This document shows, one piece after another, positions 43,892 through 51,644 of a DNA stretch of 64,000 nt; positions within the stretch are counted from its first letter, which is position 1; each line of letters opens with the position of its first letter. Below the pieces are notes generated by a model. The model ran no database searches and was not told the origin of the DNA. It was given only the letters and a program-made list of their open reading frames with translations. The DNA comes from Hyphomicrobiales bacterium (lineage in GTDB: Bacteria > Pseudomonadota > Alphaproteobacteria > Rhizobiales > Rhizobiaceae): NCBI GenBank assembly GCA_900489925.1, contig UEHQ01000001.1:114387-178386 (forward strand), in the 5' to 3' direction. The position numbers and the translations under genes were made by a program.

Positions 43892-45439
43892 TTAGTGTTC
43901 GCCAACAGCCTTTTCGGCAGCAGCAATCTCAGCCTGGCGGCGTGCCACTTCGTCGCCGATCGGCGGCCCCTTGAAGCGGCGGCTTTCAAAGCCGAACCAG
44001 ACGATCGCGGTCAGTACCAGGAAGCCCACGGTGACATAGAGCGCCGGACCGTTCGGAGGCTGGACGCCGAGAACGAAGATCAGGATCATCGCGAGGATCG
44101 ACAGAACCGCGAAGAGCTTGAACATCCCCTCACCGATATTCCACGGCCCCATCTTGTCCCACTTCGACGTGCCCCAGGCGAACAGGCCGAGCGTGATCGG
44201 GATCGCGAAGGAGAAGAACAGGAAGATGACCGTGCACGAGACGACAATCGTGTAAACCGGCGTATCGCCGATCGAGACGAGCGACGAGCCCCAGACGAAG
44301 AGTACGGCAAGGATCGAACCCGTCCAGATCGCAGAAACCGGCGTGCGGTATTTGGGGCTGACCTTGGCAAGAGCCTTGGCCGCTGGCAGGCCGCCGTCAC
44401 GCGAGAATGCGAAGATCATGCGGGAGACCGAGGTCACCGTTGCAAGACCGCAAAGCCACTGGCTGACGAGGATCGCGAAGTAGAGCAGATCCTTGACGAG
44501 CGGGTTTACCTGGCTGTCCATGGCCCAGAAGAACACGTTCCAGCCCTGCTTGGCGGCATCGTCCATGTTTGGCAGCATCAGCACAAACGAGCAAAGCATG
44601 ATGTAGCCGAACAGTGCCGACCAGAGAACGGAGGAGACCATGCCGCGCGGGACGGAGTGCGCAGCCTTGACCGTTTCTTCCGACGTATGCGCGGAAGCGT
44701 CATAGCCGGTGATCGTGTAGATCGGCAGCAGCAGACCGAGCAGGAATACCCAGGTGCCCGACGTTGCCGGCCAGACGTTGCCGCCCGCTTCGCCGGAATA
44801 GTTGGCGAAGGTGAAGAGGCGCGCCACGTCATAGGAAGGGGCTGCCAGCAGGCAAACCGCCGAAAGAGCAATCGCCGTTGCGAAGATCAGATAGCCCGAG
44901 AAGTCGGTGAGCTTCGCTGTCAGCCCGATCCCCATGTGGTTCACGAGTGCCTGCGCACCGGTGATGATCACCAGGAAGAGAATGCGAACCGTGGTGGTAT
45001 CGGCCAACCCGAAATAGCTCGTGCCGAAGGAACCCATGAAGAAGTAGTAGGTGCCGACGTTGATCGCACCGAGAACGGTGACGAGACCGAGCAGGTTGAA
45101 CCAGGCGGTCAACCAGCCGGTGAAGCGGTTACCGAGGATCGAACCCCAGTGGTAAAGACCGCCGGCGGTCGGATAGGCGGAGCTGATCTGCGCCATGGCG
45201 ACGGCAAACACCAGCGAAACGAAGCAACCGACCGGCCAGCCGATGCCGATAGCTGCACCGCCGGCGCCCGCAGTTGCCTGCGCCAGCGAGTTGATACCAC
45301 CGGAAAGAATGCAAATGATGGAAAATGAAACAGCAAAATTCGAGAACGAGCTCATGCGTCGTTCCAGCTCCTGGGCATAGCCCATGGAGTGCAGGATGTG
45401 CACATCCTGCTTTTTGTCGAGTTCCGTATAATCGGACAT
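43892..45439 (-). CDS. APC-superfamily amino acid/amine permease
   Basis: This 515-residue permease has about 12 hydrophobic helices. The N-terminal MGYAQELERRMSSFSNFAVS and the helix 1 region SFSIICILSGGINSLAQA are typical of the amino-acid/choline transporter (ACT, GABA-permease-like) branch. SSAYPTAGGLYHWGSILGNR and GYDASAHTSEETVKAAHSVP follow. It would import a cationic or zwitterionic small amine. It lies between the amidohydrolase and the GS-like gene in the same operon, so it is the presumed substrate importer. Confidence 0.88.
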   Translation of the reverse strand: MSDYTELDKKQDVHILHSMGYAQELERRMSSFSNFAVSFSIICILSGGINSLAQATAGAGGAAIGIGWPVGCFVSLVFAVAMAQISSAYPTAGGLYHWGSILGNRFTGWLTAWFNLLGLVTVLGAINVGTYYFFMGSFGTSYFGLADTTTVRILFLVIITGAQALVNHMGIGLTAKLTDFSGYLIFATAIALSAVCLLAAPSYDVARLFTFANYSGEAGGNVWPATSGTWVFLLGLLLPIYTITGYDASAHTSEETVKAAHSVPRGMVSSVLWSALFGYIMLCSFVLMLPNMDDAAKQGWNVFFWAMDSQVNPLVKDLLYFAILVSQWLCGLATVTSVSRMIFAFSRDGGLPAAKALAKVSPKYRTPVSAIWTGSILAVLFVWGSSLVSIGDTPVYTIVVSCTVIFLFFSFAIPITLGLFAWGTSKWDKMGPWNIGEGMFKLFAVLSILAMILIFVLGVQPPNGPALYVTVGFLVLTAIVWFGFESRRFKGPPIGDEVARRQAEIAAAEKAVGEH

Positions 45440-45563
45440 GACTTCCCCCTGTATAGCGATCAGCCGCGGAATTGCGAATGATCATCCAGTGCCAAAGTGC
45501 CCGCGGCGTCTTCGCCTACGGGCGGCGCAGTTAAACTGCTCCCTGGGGTCTTATCGTTGCTAT

Positions 45564-46337
45564 TCAGGCGTCCAGGCTTTGCTGGAGCAGCCCCGTCAGA
45601 TACCCGGCCATGACCCCTTGACCGGTTTCGTCCGAGATGAGGTCGTTGCGGACCTCGATCATTACATTGCGAAACCCATTCGAAACCCCGTGCAGGATCA
45701 GCGTGTGGGTCACGCCGTCGGCCGGGCCGTAGGGTTCGTTGCGTTCGATTTTATAGCGGTGCGAGCTGGCTTCGGCGGCCTCGAGCATGCCGTCTGCCAA
45801 GCGGCTGTCTTCGTCGTGCAGAATGCCGATCTCCACGGCACGCGTCTTGCCGTGGTAGATGGGCGTGAAGCTATGGACTGTTGCAATCACGGTCTCCTGC
45901 CCCCTCGCCTTGCGGTCGCGAATCAGCGCCCGGATGGCATCGTGGAAAGGAATATACAACGCTTTCGTCCGCGCGTGGCGCTCTTCATCGCTGAGGCGCG
46001 CGTTGCCCGGAATGTCGTAGACTTCGCTCTTCTCGGGCATGGCGCCCGGGGATTCAGGCGGACGGTTGCAATCGTAGATCAGACGGGAAAACCGCTGATA
46101 GACGAGCGTCGCATCCAGAGCCTCGGAAATACCGCGAGCGACCGCCAAGGCACCGGGATCCCAGGCGATATGACTGCGCAAGGCCTCGTCTGAGAGACCC
46201 AGCGTGCCGAAGCGCTCGGGAAGCAGTCGGGAAGCATGTTCGCAAATGACAAGCAGCGGGCTCGTGCCGTTCGGTCGTTCCACCGCGACGCATTCCCCAT
46301 CCGCTTTGCTGAGAACCTCGACTTGAGCAGGCACCAC
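45564..46337 (-). CDS. N-formylglutamate amidohydrolase family protein
   Basis: This 257-residue cytosolic protein belongs to the N-formylglutamate amidohydrolase (HutG-like) family, which are zinc hydrolases. Visible pieces are PLLVICEHASRLLPERFGTL, SRLIYDCNRPPESPGAMP, VIATVHSFTPIYHGKTRAVE and NVMIEVRNDLISDETGQG. Histidine-degradation (hut) genes are absent nearby, so formylglutamate is not the obvious substrate. As first gene of the operon with the GS-like ligase, it may instead hydrolyse the gamma-glutamyl amide product to release glutamate. That role is inferred. Confidence 0.82.
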   Translation of the reverse strand: MVPAQVEVLSKADGECVAVERPNGTSPLLVICEHASRLLPERFGTLGLSDEALRSHIAWDPGALAVARGISEALDATLVYQRFSRLIYDCNRPPESPGAMPEKSEVYDIPGNARLSDEERHARTKALYIPFHDAIRALIRDRKARGQETVIATVHSFTPIYHGKTRAVEIGILHDEDSRLADGMLEAAEASSHRYKIERNEPYGPADGVTHTLILHGVSNGFRNVMIEVRNDLISDETGQGVMAGYLTGLLQQSLDA

Positions 46338-46413
46338 AGGCGCACCATCCCGACATTAATAAATTATTTATAGAAAAGAATTCTTCAGGTTCCGAGCCCT
46401 GTCAAGCGCACTC

Positions 46414-46429
46414 TGAAAATTTCTTTTCA
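46414..46429. promoter_or_regulatory. palindrome TGAAAA-TTTC-TTTTCA in the RpiR/operon divergent region
   Basis: A 16-bp inverted repeat with perfect 6-bp arms lies between the amidohydrolase start (46337) and the RpiR gene start. It has the GAAA/TTTC look common for RpiR-family operators. A second palindrome, AAGAATTCTT (46377-46386), is nearby. Binding is inferred. Confidence 0.55.
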
Positions 46430-46438
46430 TGACAACAG

Positions 46439-46468
46439 TTGACATGGATTGTGACAGCGTTGTTAACT
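46439..46468 (+). promoter_or_regulatory. candidate sigma70 promoter of the rpiR-like gene
   Basis: TTGACA (46439-46444), an 18-bp spacer and TTAACT (46463-46468) form a plausible promoter reading toward the RpiR gene. The TGAAAA palindrome lies just upstream of the -35. Confidence 0.5.
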
Positions 46469-46514
46469 TTCAGTGGGAAAGTGGCACAAGACCAATCCCG
46501 GGGAGCAAGATCGC

Positions 46515-47387
46515 GTGACCGCTGCGTCGAAGACAGTTTCTGACGTAATCCATTCGCATTTTGGCGCGCTCACACGTGCCGAAAAGCAGTTGGCTGAAAG
46601 TCTGCTGGACAACTACCCCGTCTCCGGACTGGGGAGTATCACGACGATCGCCGAGAACGCCGGCGTATCGACGCCGACAGTCGTGCGCATGGTCCAGAAG
46701 CTCGGCTACAAGGGCTATCCTGATTTCCAGGCCCACCTCCACCTGGAGGTCGAGGCCACCATCTCGAACCCGATTGCCAAGCACGATCGCTGGGCAAGCA
46801 ACGCCCCCGGCACGCATATTCTGAACCGATTTGCCGATGCCATCATGGGTAACCTGCGGCAGACGCTGAGCGGCCTGGATACGGCAACGTTCGATAGCGT
46901 CGCGGCGCTGCTCTCCGACCGCAAGCGCGGCCTCTATTTCGTCGGCGGCCGCATCACCGGCGCGCTGGCCGAATACTTCTTTACACATATGCAGGTCATT
47001 CGCCCGAACACGACGCTGCTGTCGTCGAATTCGAGCAGCTGGCCGCAATATGTGCTGAACATGAGCCAGGGCGACCTGTTGATCATCTTCGATATCCGTC
47101 GCTACGAGCAGGAGATGGTCAGCCTGGCCACGGCCGCGCGCAAGAGCGGCGCCGAGATCATCCTTTTCACCGACCAGTGGAGCTCACCGGCCGCCAAGCT
47201 CGCACGCCACACATTTCGCGTGCAGATTGAAGCGCCGTCAGCCTGGGATTCCTCCGTCGTCACTCTTTTCATCGTCGAAGCGCTGATCGAAGCGGTTCAG
47301 AACTCGACATGGGATGAAACGAAGGAGCGCATGAAAACCCTGGAAGGCTTGTTCGAACAGACCAAGCTCTTCCGCAAACTCGGTTAG
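46515..47387 (+). CDS. MurR/RpiR-family transcriptional regulator
   Basis: This 290-residue regulator has an N-terminal HTH (TTIAENAGVSTPTVVRMVQK then LGYKGYPDFQAHL) and a C-terminal SIS domain (GLYFVGGRITGALAEYFFTH; DLLIIFDIRRYEQEMVSLAT). SIS domains usually bind sugar phosphates or small metabolites. It starts at the GTG at 46515 (MTAASKTVSDVIHSHFGALT), which has GGGGAG upstream; a GTG at 46473 would sit on the predicted -10. It is divergent from the gamma-glutamylation operon and just upstream of an ABC importer, so it could control either or both. Confidence 0.88.
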   Translation: MTAASKTVSDVIHSHFGALTRAEKQLAESLLDNYPVSGLGSITTIAENAGVSTPTVVRMVQKLGYKGYPDFQAHLHLEVEATISNPIAKHDRWASNAPGTHILNRFADAIMGNLRQTLSGLDTATFDSVAALLSDRKRGLYFVGGRITGALAEYFFTHMQVIRPNTTLLSSNSSSWPQYVLNMSQGDLLIIFDIRRYEQEMVSLATAARKSGAEIILFTDQWSSPAAKLARHTFRVQIEAPSAWDSSVVTLFIVEALIEAVQNSTWDETKERMKTLEGLFEQTKLFRKLG

Positions 47388-47498
47388 GAGGGAAAAAACG
47401 ACAGAAAAATGACAACGCGGTAGAAGCGAAGAACGGTGTCGTAAATGAAACATCCCCGCCAACTGCCTGCGATACAAAGAAAAATGAACGTCATTGAA

Positions 47499-47516
47499 CT
47501 GTCACGAAAGCTTCAC
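47499..47516 (+). promoter_or_regulatory. TCAC-type direct repeats resembling a PHO box, upstream of the ABC operon
   Basis: CTGTCAC-GAAA-GCTTCAC has an 11-bp period like a PhoB site; the first half fits well (6-7 of 7), the second only 4 of 7. It stands 51 bp before the binding-protein start. A weak candidate only. Confidence 0.3.
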
Positions 47517-47567
47517 GTAACGTCAGTAACAGCATCGTCGGACACTGAAACCTGAAGGAGAACAACA

Positions 47568-48671
47568 GTGATCTCTAATATTTCTAGACTGCTTTCGCTT
47601 TCGACTGCAATTGTTGTGGCTTCAACTGCTATTGCCGCTGCCGAACCCAGCGCCGAACTCATCGCTGCCGCCAAGAAGGAAGGCACGCTGACCACGATCG
47701 CGCTTCCGCACGACTGGTGCGGCTACGGCGACGTCATTGCCGGCTTCAAGGCAAAGTACGGCCTGGAAGTCAACGAACTGAACCCGGACGCCGGTTCGGG
47801 CGACGAAATCGAAGCGATCAAGGCCAACAAGGGCAACACCGGCCCGCAGGCTCCTGACGTCATCGACGTTGGCCTCTCCTTCGGCCCGTCCGCAAAGGCC
47901 GATGGCCTGATCCAGCCCTACAAGGTTTCCACCTGGGATTCCATCCCGGATAGCGCCAAGGATGCCGACGGCTTCTGGTACGGCGACTACTACGGCGTTC
48001 TCTCCTTCGTCGTGAACAAGGACATCGTCAAGGACGCGCCGAAGGACTGGGCCGATCTGAAGAAGTCGGACTATGCCAACAGCATCGCTCTCGCTGGCGA
48101 CCCGCGCGCTTCCAACCAGGCTGTTCAGGCTGTTTATGCAGCCGGTATCGCAGCTGGTGAAAAGGACGCGACCAAGGCTGGTGAAGCTGGCCTCGCTTAC
48201 TTCGCCGAACTCAACAAGGCCGGAAACCTCGTGCCTGTCATCGGCAAGTCTGCCTCGCTCGCTCAGGGCTCGACCCCGATCGTCATCGCCTGGGACTACA
48301 ACGGCCTGTCCTGGCGCGACACCCTGAAGGGCAACCCCCCGGTTGACGTCATCGTTCCGGCATCGGGCGTCAACGCTGGCGTCTACGTCCAGGCGATCTC
48401 CGCTTTCGCTCCGCACCCGAACGCTGCCAAGCTCTGGATGGAGTACCTGTACTCGGATGAAGGTCAGCTCGGCTGGCTGAAGGGCTATTGCCACCCGATC
48501 CGCTTCAACGACCTGGCGAAGAACAAGAAGATCCCGCAGGAACTTCTCGACAAGCTGCCGCCGGCTGCCTCCTATGAAAAGGCTGTCTTCCCGACGCTCG
48601 AAGAACAGGCTGCCGGCAAGGCCGCCATCACCGGCAAGTGGGACAGCGTTGTTGGCGCCAACGTCAAGTAA
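47568..48671 (+). CDS. ABC transporter substrate-binding protein (PotD/AfuA/2-AEP-like family)
   Basis: This 367-residue periplasmic binding protein starts with GTG after AAGGAG (7-nt spacing). The signal peptide SLSTAIVVASTAIAAAEPS is followed by KKEGTLTTIALPHDWCGYGD, APDVIDVGLSFGPSAKADG, PIVIAWDYNGLSWRDTLKG and an AGVYVQAISAFAPHPNAAKL motif common in Fe3+/polyamine/aminoethylphosphonate binding proteins. The ligand cannot be fixed. It heads an operon with two permeases and an ATPase and is likely the most strongly expressed member, with a hairpin after its stop. Confidence 0.88.
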   Translation: MISNISRLLSLSTAIVVASTAIAAAEPSAELIAAAKKEGTLTTIALPHDWCGYGDVIAGFKAKYGLEVNELNPDAGSGDEIEAIKANKGNTGPQAPDVIDVGLSFGPSAKADGLIQPYKVSTWDSIPDSAKDADGFWYGDYYGVLSFVVNKDIVKDAPKDWADLKKSDYANSIALAGDPRASNQAVQAVYAAGIAAGEKDATKAGEAGLAYFAELNKAGNLVPVIGKSASLAQGSTPIVIAWDYNGLSWRDTLKGNPPVDVIVPASGVNAGVYVQAISAFAPHPNAAKLWMEYLYSDEGQLGWLKGYCHPIRFNDLAKNKKIPQELLDKLPPAASYEKAVFPTLEEQAAGKAAITGKWDSVVGANVK

Positions 48672-48684
48672 TAGCTGACACAAG

Positions 48685-48711
48685 ACCTCTCCGTCCCCCT
48701 GGCGGAGAGGT
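48685..48711 (+). other. intercistronic hairpin after the binding-protein gene
   Basis: ACCTCTCCG-TCCCCCTGG-CGGAGAGGT lies 14 nt after the stop and is followed by TTCCTTTC. Such hairpins after binding-protein genes often stabilise the upstream mRNA or attenuate transcription, giving more binding protein than permease. Confidence 0.7.
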
Positions 48712-48743
48712 TTCCTTTCATTGCCCCGATAAGGCTGTCGTCT

Positions 48744-49637
48744 ATGAGCACCATTTCAACACCCGTGGCCAGCACCACGCCCCTGATAAATCGTGACAGG
48801 GTCATGGACTGGCTCGGCATCGCGCCGTTCATGATCTTTGCGGCGATGTTTCTCATCATCCCGACGCTTTATCTCGTCGCCGGCGCGTTCCTGACGCCGG
48901 AAGGCAACCTGACGCTCCAGAACATCGCCGACCTGTTCACGCCGACGATCCTCAGCGCCTACTGGATCAGCATCAAGGTTTCGGTCGCATCAGCTCTAGG
49001 TGGCGCGCTGATTGGTTTCTTCCTCGCCTGGGCGGTAGTGCTCGGCGGCCTTCCGAACTGGGTTCGGTCCGGCCTTCTAACCTTCTCCGGCGTTGCCTCG
49101 AATTTCGCGGGCGTCCCGCTGGCCTTTGCATTTCTCGCCACACTGGGTCGCACCGGCCTCGTAACCGTGCTGATGCGCGACTGGTTTGGCTTCAATCTCT
49201 ATTCGACCGGCTTCAACCTGCTGAGCTTCTTCGGGCTCACCCTCACCTACATGTATTTCCAGATCCCGCTGATGGTGTTGATCCTGACGCCGGCTCTCGA
49301 CGGCATGAAGAAGGAATGGAAGGAAGCCGCGCTCATTCTCGGCGCCACCAACGGCCAGTACTGGCGCATGGTCGCCTTCCCGATCCTGTGGCCAAGCCTG
49401 ATGGGCACGACGCTGCTTCTGTTCGCGAACGCCTTTGGCGCGATTGCCACCGCCTACGCCCTGACAGGCAGCTCGCTCAACATCGTACCGATCCTGCTCT
49501 ATGCGCAGATCCGTGGCGACGTTCTTCACAACGCCAACCTCGGCTACGCCCTGGCGCTCGGCATGATCGTCATCACCGGACTTTCGAACCTCCTCTATAT
49601 CCTGCTGCGCATGCGCGCTGAACGGTGGCAAAAATGA
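48744..49637 (+). CDS. ABC transporter permease (first)
   Basis: This 297-residue permease has about six helices. The cytoplasmic EAA loop reads EWKEAALILGATNGQYWRMV and contacts the ATPase. The N-terminus MSTISTPVASTTPLINRDRV is short and polar, followed by MDWLGIAPFMIFAAMFLI. It belongs to the PotB/AfuB-like class. The stop overlaps the next permease start. With the SBP and ATPase it makes a single importer. Confidence 0.9.
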   Translation: MSTISTPVASTTPLINRDRVMDWLGIAPFMIFAAMFLIIPTLYLVAGAFLTPEGNLTLQNIADLFTPTILSAYWISIKVSVASALGGALIGFFLAWAVVLGGLPNWVRSGLLTFSGVASNFAGVPLAFAFLATLGRTGLVTVLMRDWFGFNLYSTGFNLLSFFGLTLTYMYFQIPLMVLILTPALDGMKKEWKEAALILGATNGQYWRMVAFPILWPSLMGTTLLLFANAFGAIATAYALTGSSLNIVPILLYAQIRGDVLHNANLGYALALGMIVITGLSNLLYILLRMRAERWQK

Positions 49638-50422
49638 AGACTTCACGCCTTGGCGCCTGGATCGCCGTTGCAATTGGCGCTGCCTACTTCGTACTGCCGC
49701 TGATCGCCACGATCGAATTTTCGCTGCGGATGCGCCGCGGCGCCTATAGCTTCGACGCCTACGCCTCGGTTTTCTCCGAGGCGCAGTTCCGCGAGACGTT
49801 CAGCTACTCGATGCTGATGGCGCTTCTGACAATCGTCTTCGGCATGCTGCTCGTCGTGCCGACCGCCTATTGGGTCCGCCTGCGCCTGCCGCAGATCCGC
49901 CCGGTGGTCGAGTTCATCACGCTGCTGCCGCTCGTCATCCCGGCGATCGTCATCGTCTTCGGCTACCTCAGAATGTACAACTCGTCCTCGATCCTGCCGC
50001 TGACAGGTTCGACCTCGGGCACCAACGTGCTGCTGGTCCTCTCCTACATCACGCTGTCGCTGCCCTACATGTACCGCGCGGTTGACACCGCAATGCGCGC
50101 GATCGATGTCCGCACCCTGACCGAGGCAGCCGAAAGCCTCGGTGCAAGCTGGACGACGATCATGTTCAAGTGCATCTTCCCGAATGTCATGAGCGGCGTT
50201 CTCTCCGGCGCCTTCATCACGCTGGCGATCGTCATGGGCGAATTCACCATGGCCGCCCTGCTCAATCGTCCGGCCTTCGGCCCCTACCTGCAGCTGGTCG
50301 GTGCCAACCGCGCCTACGAGCCGTCGGCGCTGGCGGTCATCGCCTTCTCGATCACGTGGCTCAGCATGGGCCTTCTCAACCTCGTCTCCCGCTTCCACCG
50401 GGCCGCTCCGGCCAAGTCGTAA
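49634..50422 (+). CDS. ABC transporter permease (second)
   Basis: This 262-residue permease is the PotC-like partner. The EAA loop is RTLTEAAESLGASWTTIMFK and the C-terminal helix reads SALAVIAFSITWLSMGLLNL. I start it at the ATG overlapping the previous stop (ATGA, 49634-49637), which gives MKTSRLGAWIAVAIGAAYFV; a GTG at 49625 is also possible. It would pair with the preceding permease in the membrane. Confidence 0.9.
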   Translation: MKTSRLGAWIAVAIGAAYFVLPLIATIEFSLRMRRGAYSFDAYASVFSEAQFRETFSYSMLMALLTIVFGMLLVVPTAYWVRLRLPQIRPVVEFITLLPLVIPAIVIVFGYLRMYNSSSILPLTGSTSGTNVLLVLSYITLSLPYMYRAVDTAMRAIDVRTLTEAAESLGASWTTIMFKCIFPNVMSGVLSGAFITLAIVMGEFTMAALLNRPAFGPYLQLVGANRAYEPSALAVIAFSITWLSMGLLNLVSRFHRAAPAKS

Positions 50423-50436
50423 GGTATCTGGTTTTC

Positions 50437-51498
50437 ATGGCTTTCCTCGAACTCGCAAACCTCAAGAAATCCTTCGGCGCAACGCAGGTCGTGCATGACT
50501 TCAACATGCAGATCGAGAAGGGTGAATTCATCTCCTTCCTCGGCCCGTCGGGCTGCGGCAAGACGACCGTCCTGCGCATGATCGCGGGCTTCGAAACACC
50601 TTCCTCCGGTCGCATCGCGATCGGCGGCAAGGAACAGGGCAATCTGAAGCCGAACAAGCGCAACATCGGCATGGTCTTCCAGGCTTACGCGCTGTTCCCC
50701 AACATGACGGTTCACGACAACGTTGCCTTCGGCCTCAAGGTCGCCGGCGCGCCTCAGGCGGAAATCGACCAGCGCGTCAAGGAAATGCTCGGCCTGATCA
50801 AGCTCGATCATCTTGCCGATCGCTATCCCTACCAATTGTCCGGCGGCCAGCAGCAGCGCGTGGCACTCGCGCGTGCGCTTGCGGTGAAGCCTCAGGTTCT
50901 CCTGCTTGACGAGCCGCTGTCCGCTCTCGACGCCAAGATCCGCGTGTCGCTGCGCGAGGAAATCCGCGCGATCCAGCAGAAACTCGGCATCACAACCGTC
51001 TTCGTGACGCACGACCAGGAAGAAGCCCTTTCGATCTCCGACCGCATCGTCGTCATGAACGCCGGTCGCGCCGACCAGATCGGAACGCCCTTCGAGATCT
51101 ACAACACGCCGGCCACGCGCTTCGTCGCCTCCTTCGTCGGCACGCTCAACATGATCGAGGCGAAGGTCGTCGATCCCGCCGTCAACCGCATCCAGATCGG
51201 CGATCAGGGCGTCACGCTGAAGCAGTCGGTCGCGGCCTTCAAGGCAGGCGACACGGTCTCGCTCGCCCTTCGTCCAGAAGCCGGATCGCTGGCCGAGAGC
51301 GCGCCGTGCGACACCAAGCTGACAGGTCAGGTCGTCTCCGCCCACTTCCTCGGCTCGGTCATCCGCACCCGGATGAACGTCGGCGGCAACGTCATTTCCT
51401 TCGACATGTTCAACAGCCCGGGCGTCACCCCGCCGCAGGCCGGCGAAACCGTGACGCTGCGCTTCATGGCGGCCGACCTCCTCGTCATCCGCGACTGA
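50437..51498 (+). CDS. ABC transporter ATP-binding protein (PotA/AfuC-like with TOBE domain)
   Basis: This 353-residue ATPase has Walker A GPSGCGKTT, the signature LSGGQQQRVALARALA, Walker B LLLDEPLSALDAKIR and the H-loop FVTHDQEEAL. The C-terminal domain (ATRFVASFVGTLNMIEAKVV onward) is TOBE-like and may sense a regulatory ligand. The start at 50437 gives MAFLELANLKKSFGATQVV. It energises the importer encoded by the three preceding genes. Confidence 0.93.
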   Translation: MAFLELANLKKSFGATQVVHDFNMQIEKGEFISFLGPSGCGKTTVLRMIAGFETPSSGRIAIGGKEQGNLKPNKRNIGMVFQAYALFPNMTVHDNVAFGLKVAGAPQAEIDQRVKEMLGLIKLDHLADRYPYQLSGGQQQRVALARALAVKPQVLLLDEPLSALDAKIRVSLREEIRAIQQKLGITTVFVTHDQEEALSISDRIVVMNAGRADQIGTPFEIYNTPATRFVASFVGTLNMIEAKVVDPAVNRIQIGDQGVTLKQSVAAFKAGDTVSLALRPEAGSLAESAPCDTKLTGQVVSAHFLGSVIRTRMNVGGNVISFDMFNSPGVTPPQAGETVTLRFMAADLLVIRD

Positions 51499-51545
51499 TC
51501 AGGCAATGCCGCACCAGTTTGCGGCTTTGCTACACTCGCTTCCAC

Positions 51546-51577
51546 ATTTCCGGCGCTGCATTTTGCAGGGCCGGAAA
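51546..51577. terminator. possible hairpin terminator after the ABC operon
   Basis: Between the ATPase and MFS genes, TTTCCGGC-GCTGCA..TGCAG-GGCCGGAAA makes a long stem without a clear T-tract. It may end the ABC transcript or only stabilise it. Confidence 0.5.
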
Positions 51578-51644
51578 TTGCTTGAAATGACGTCCTCGAT
51601 GCGCAACGACTGCTTAAACGTTTTTGTCCAGCAAAGTCAGCATC

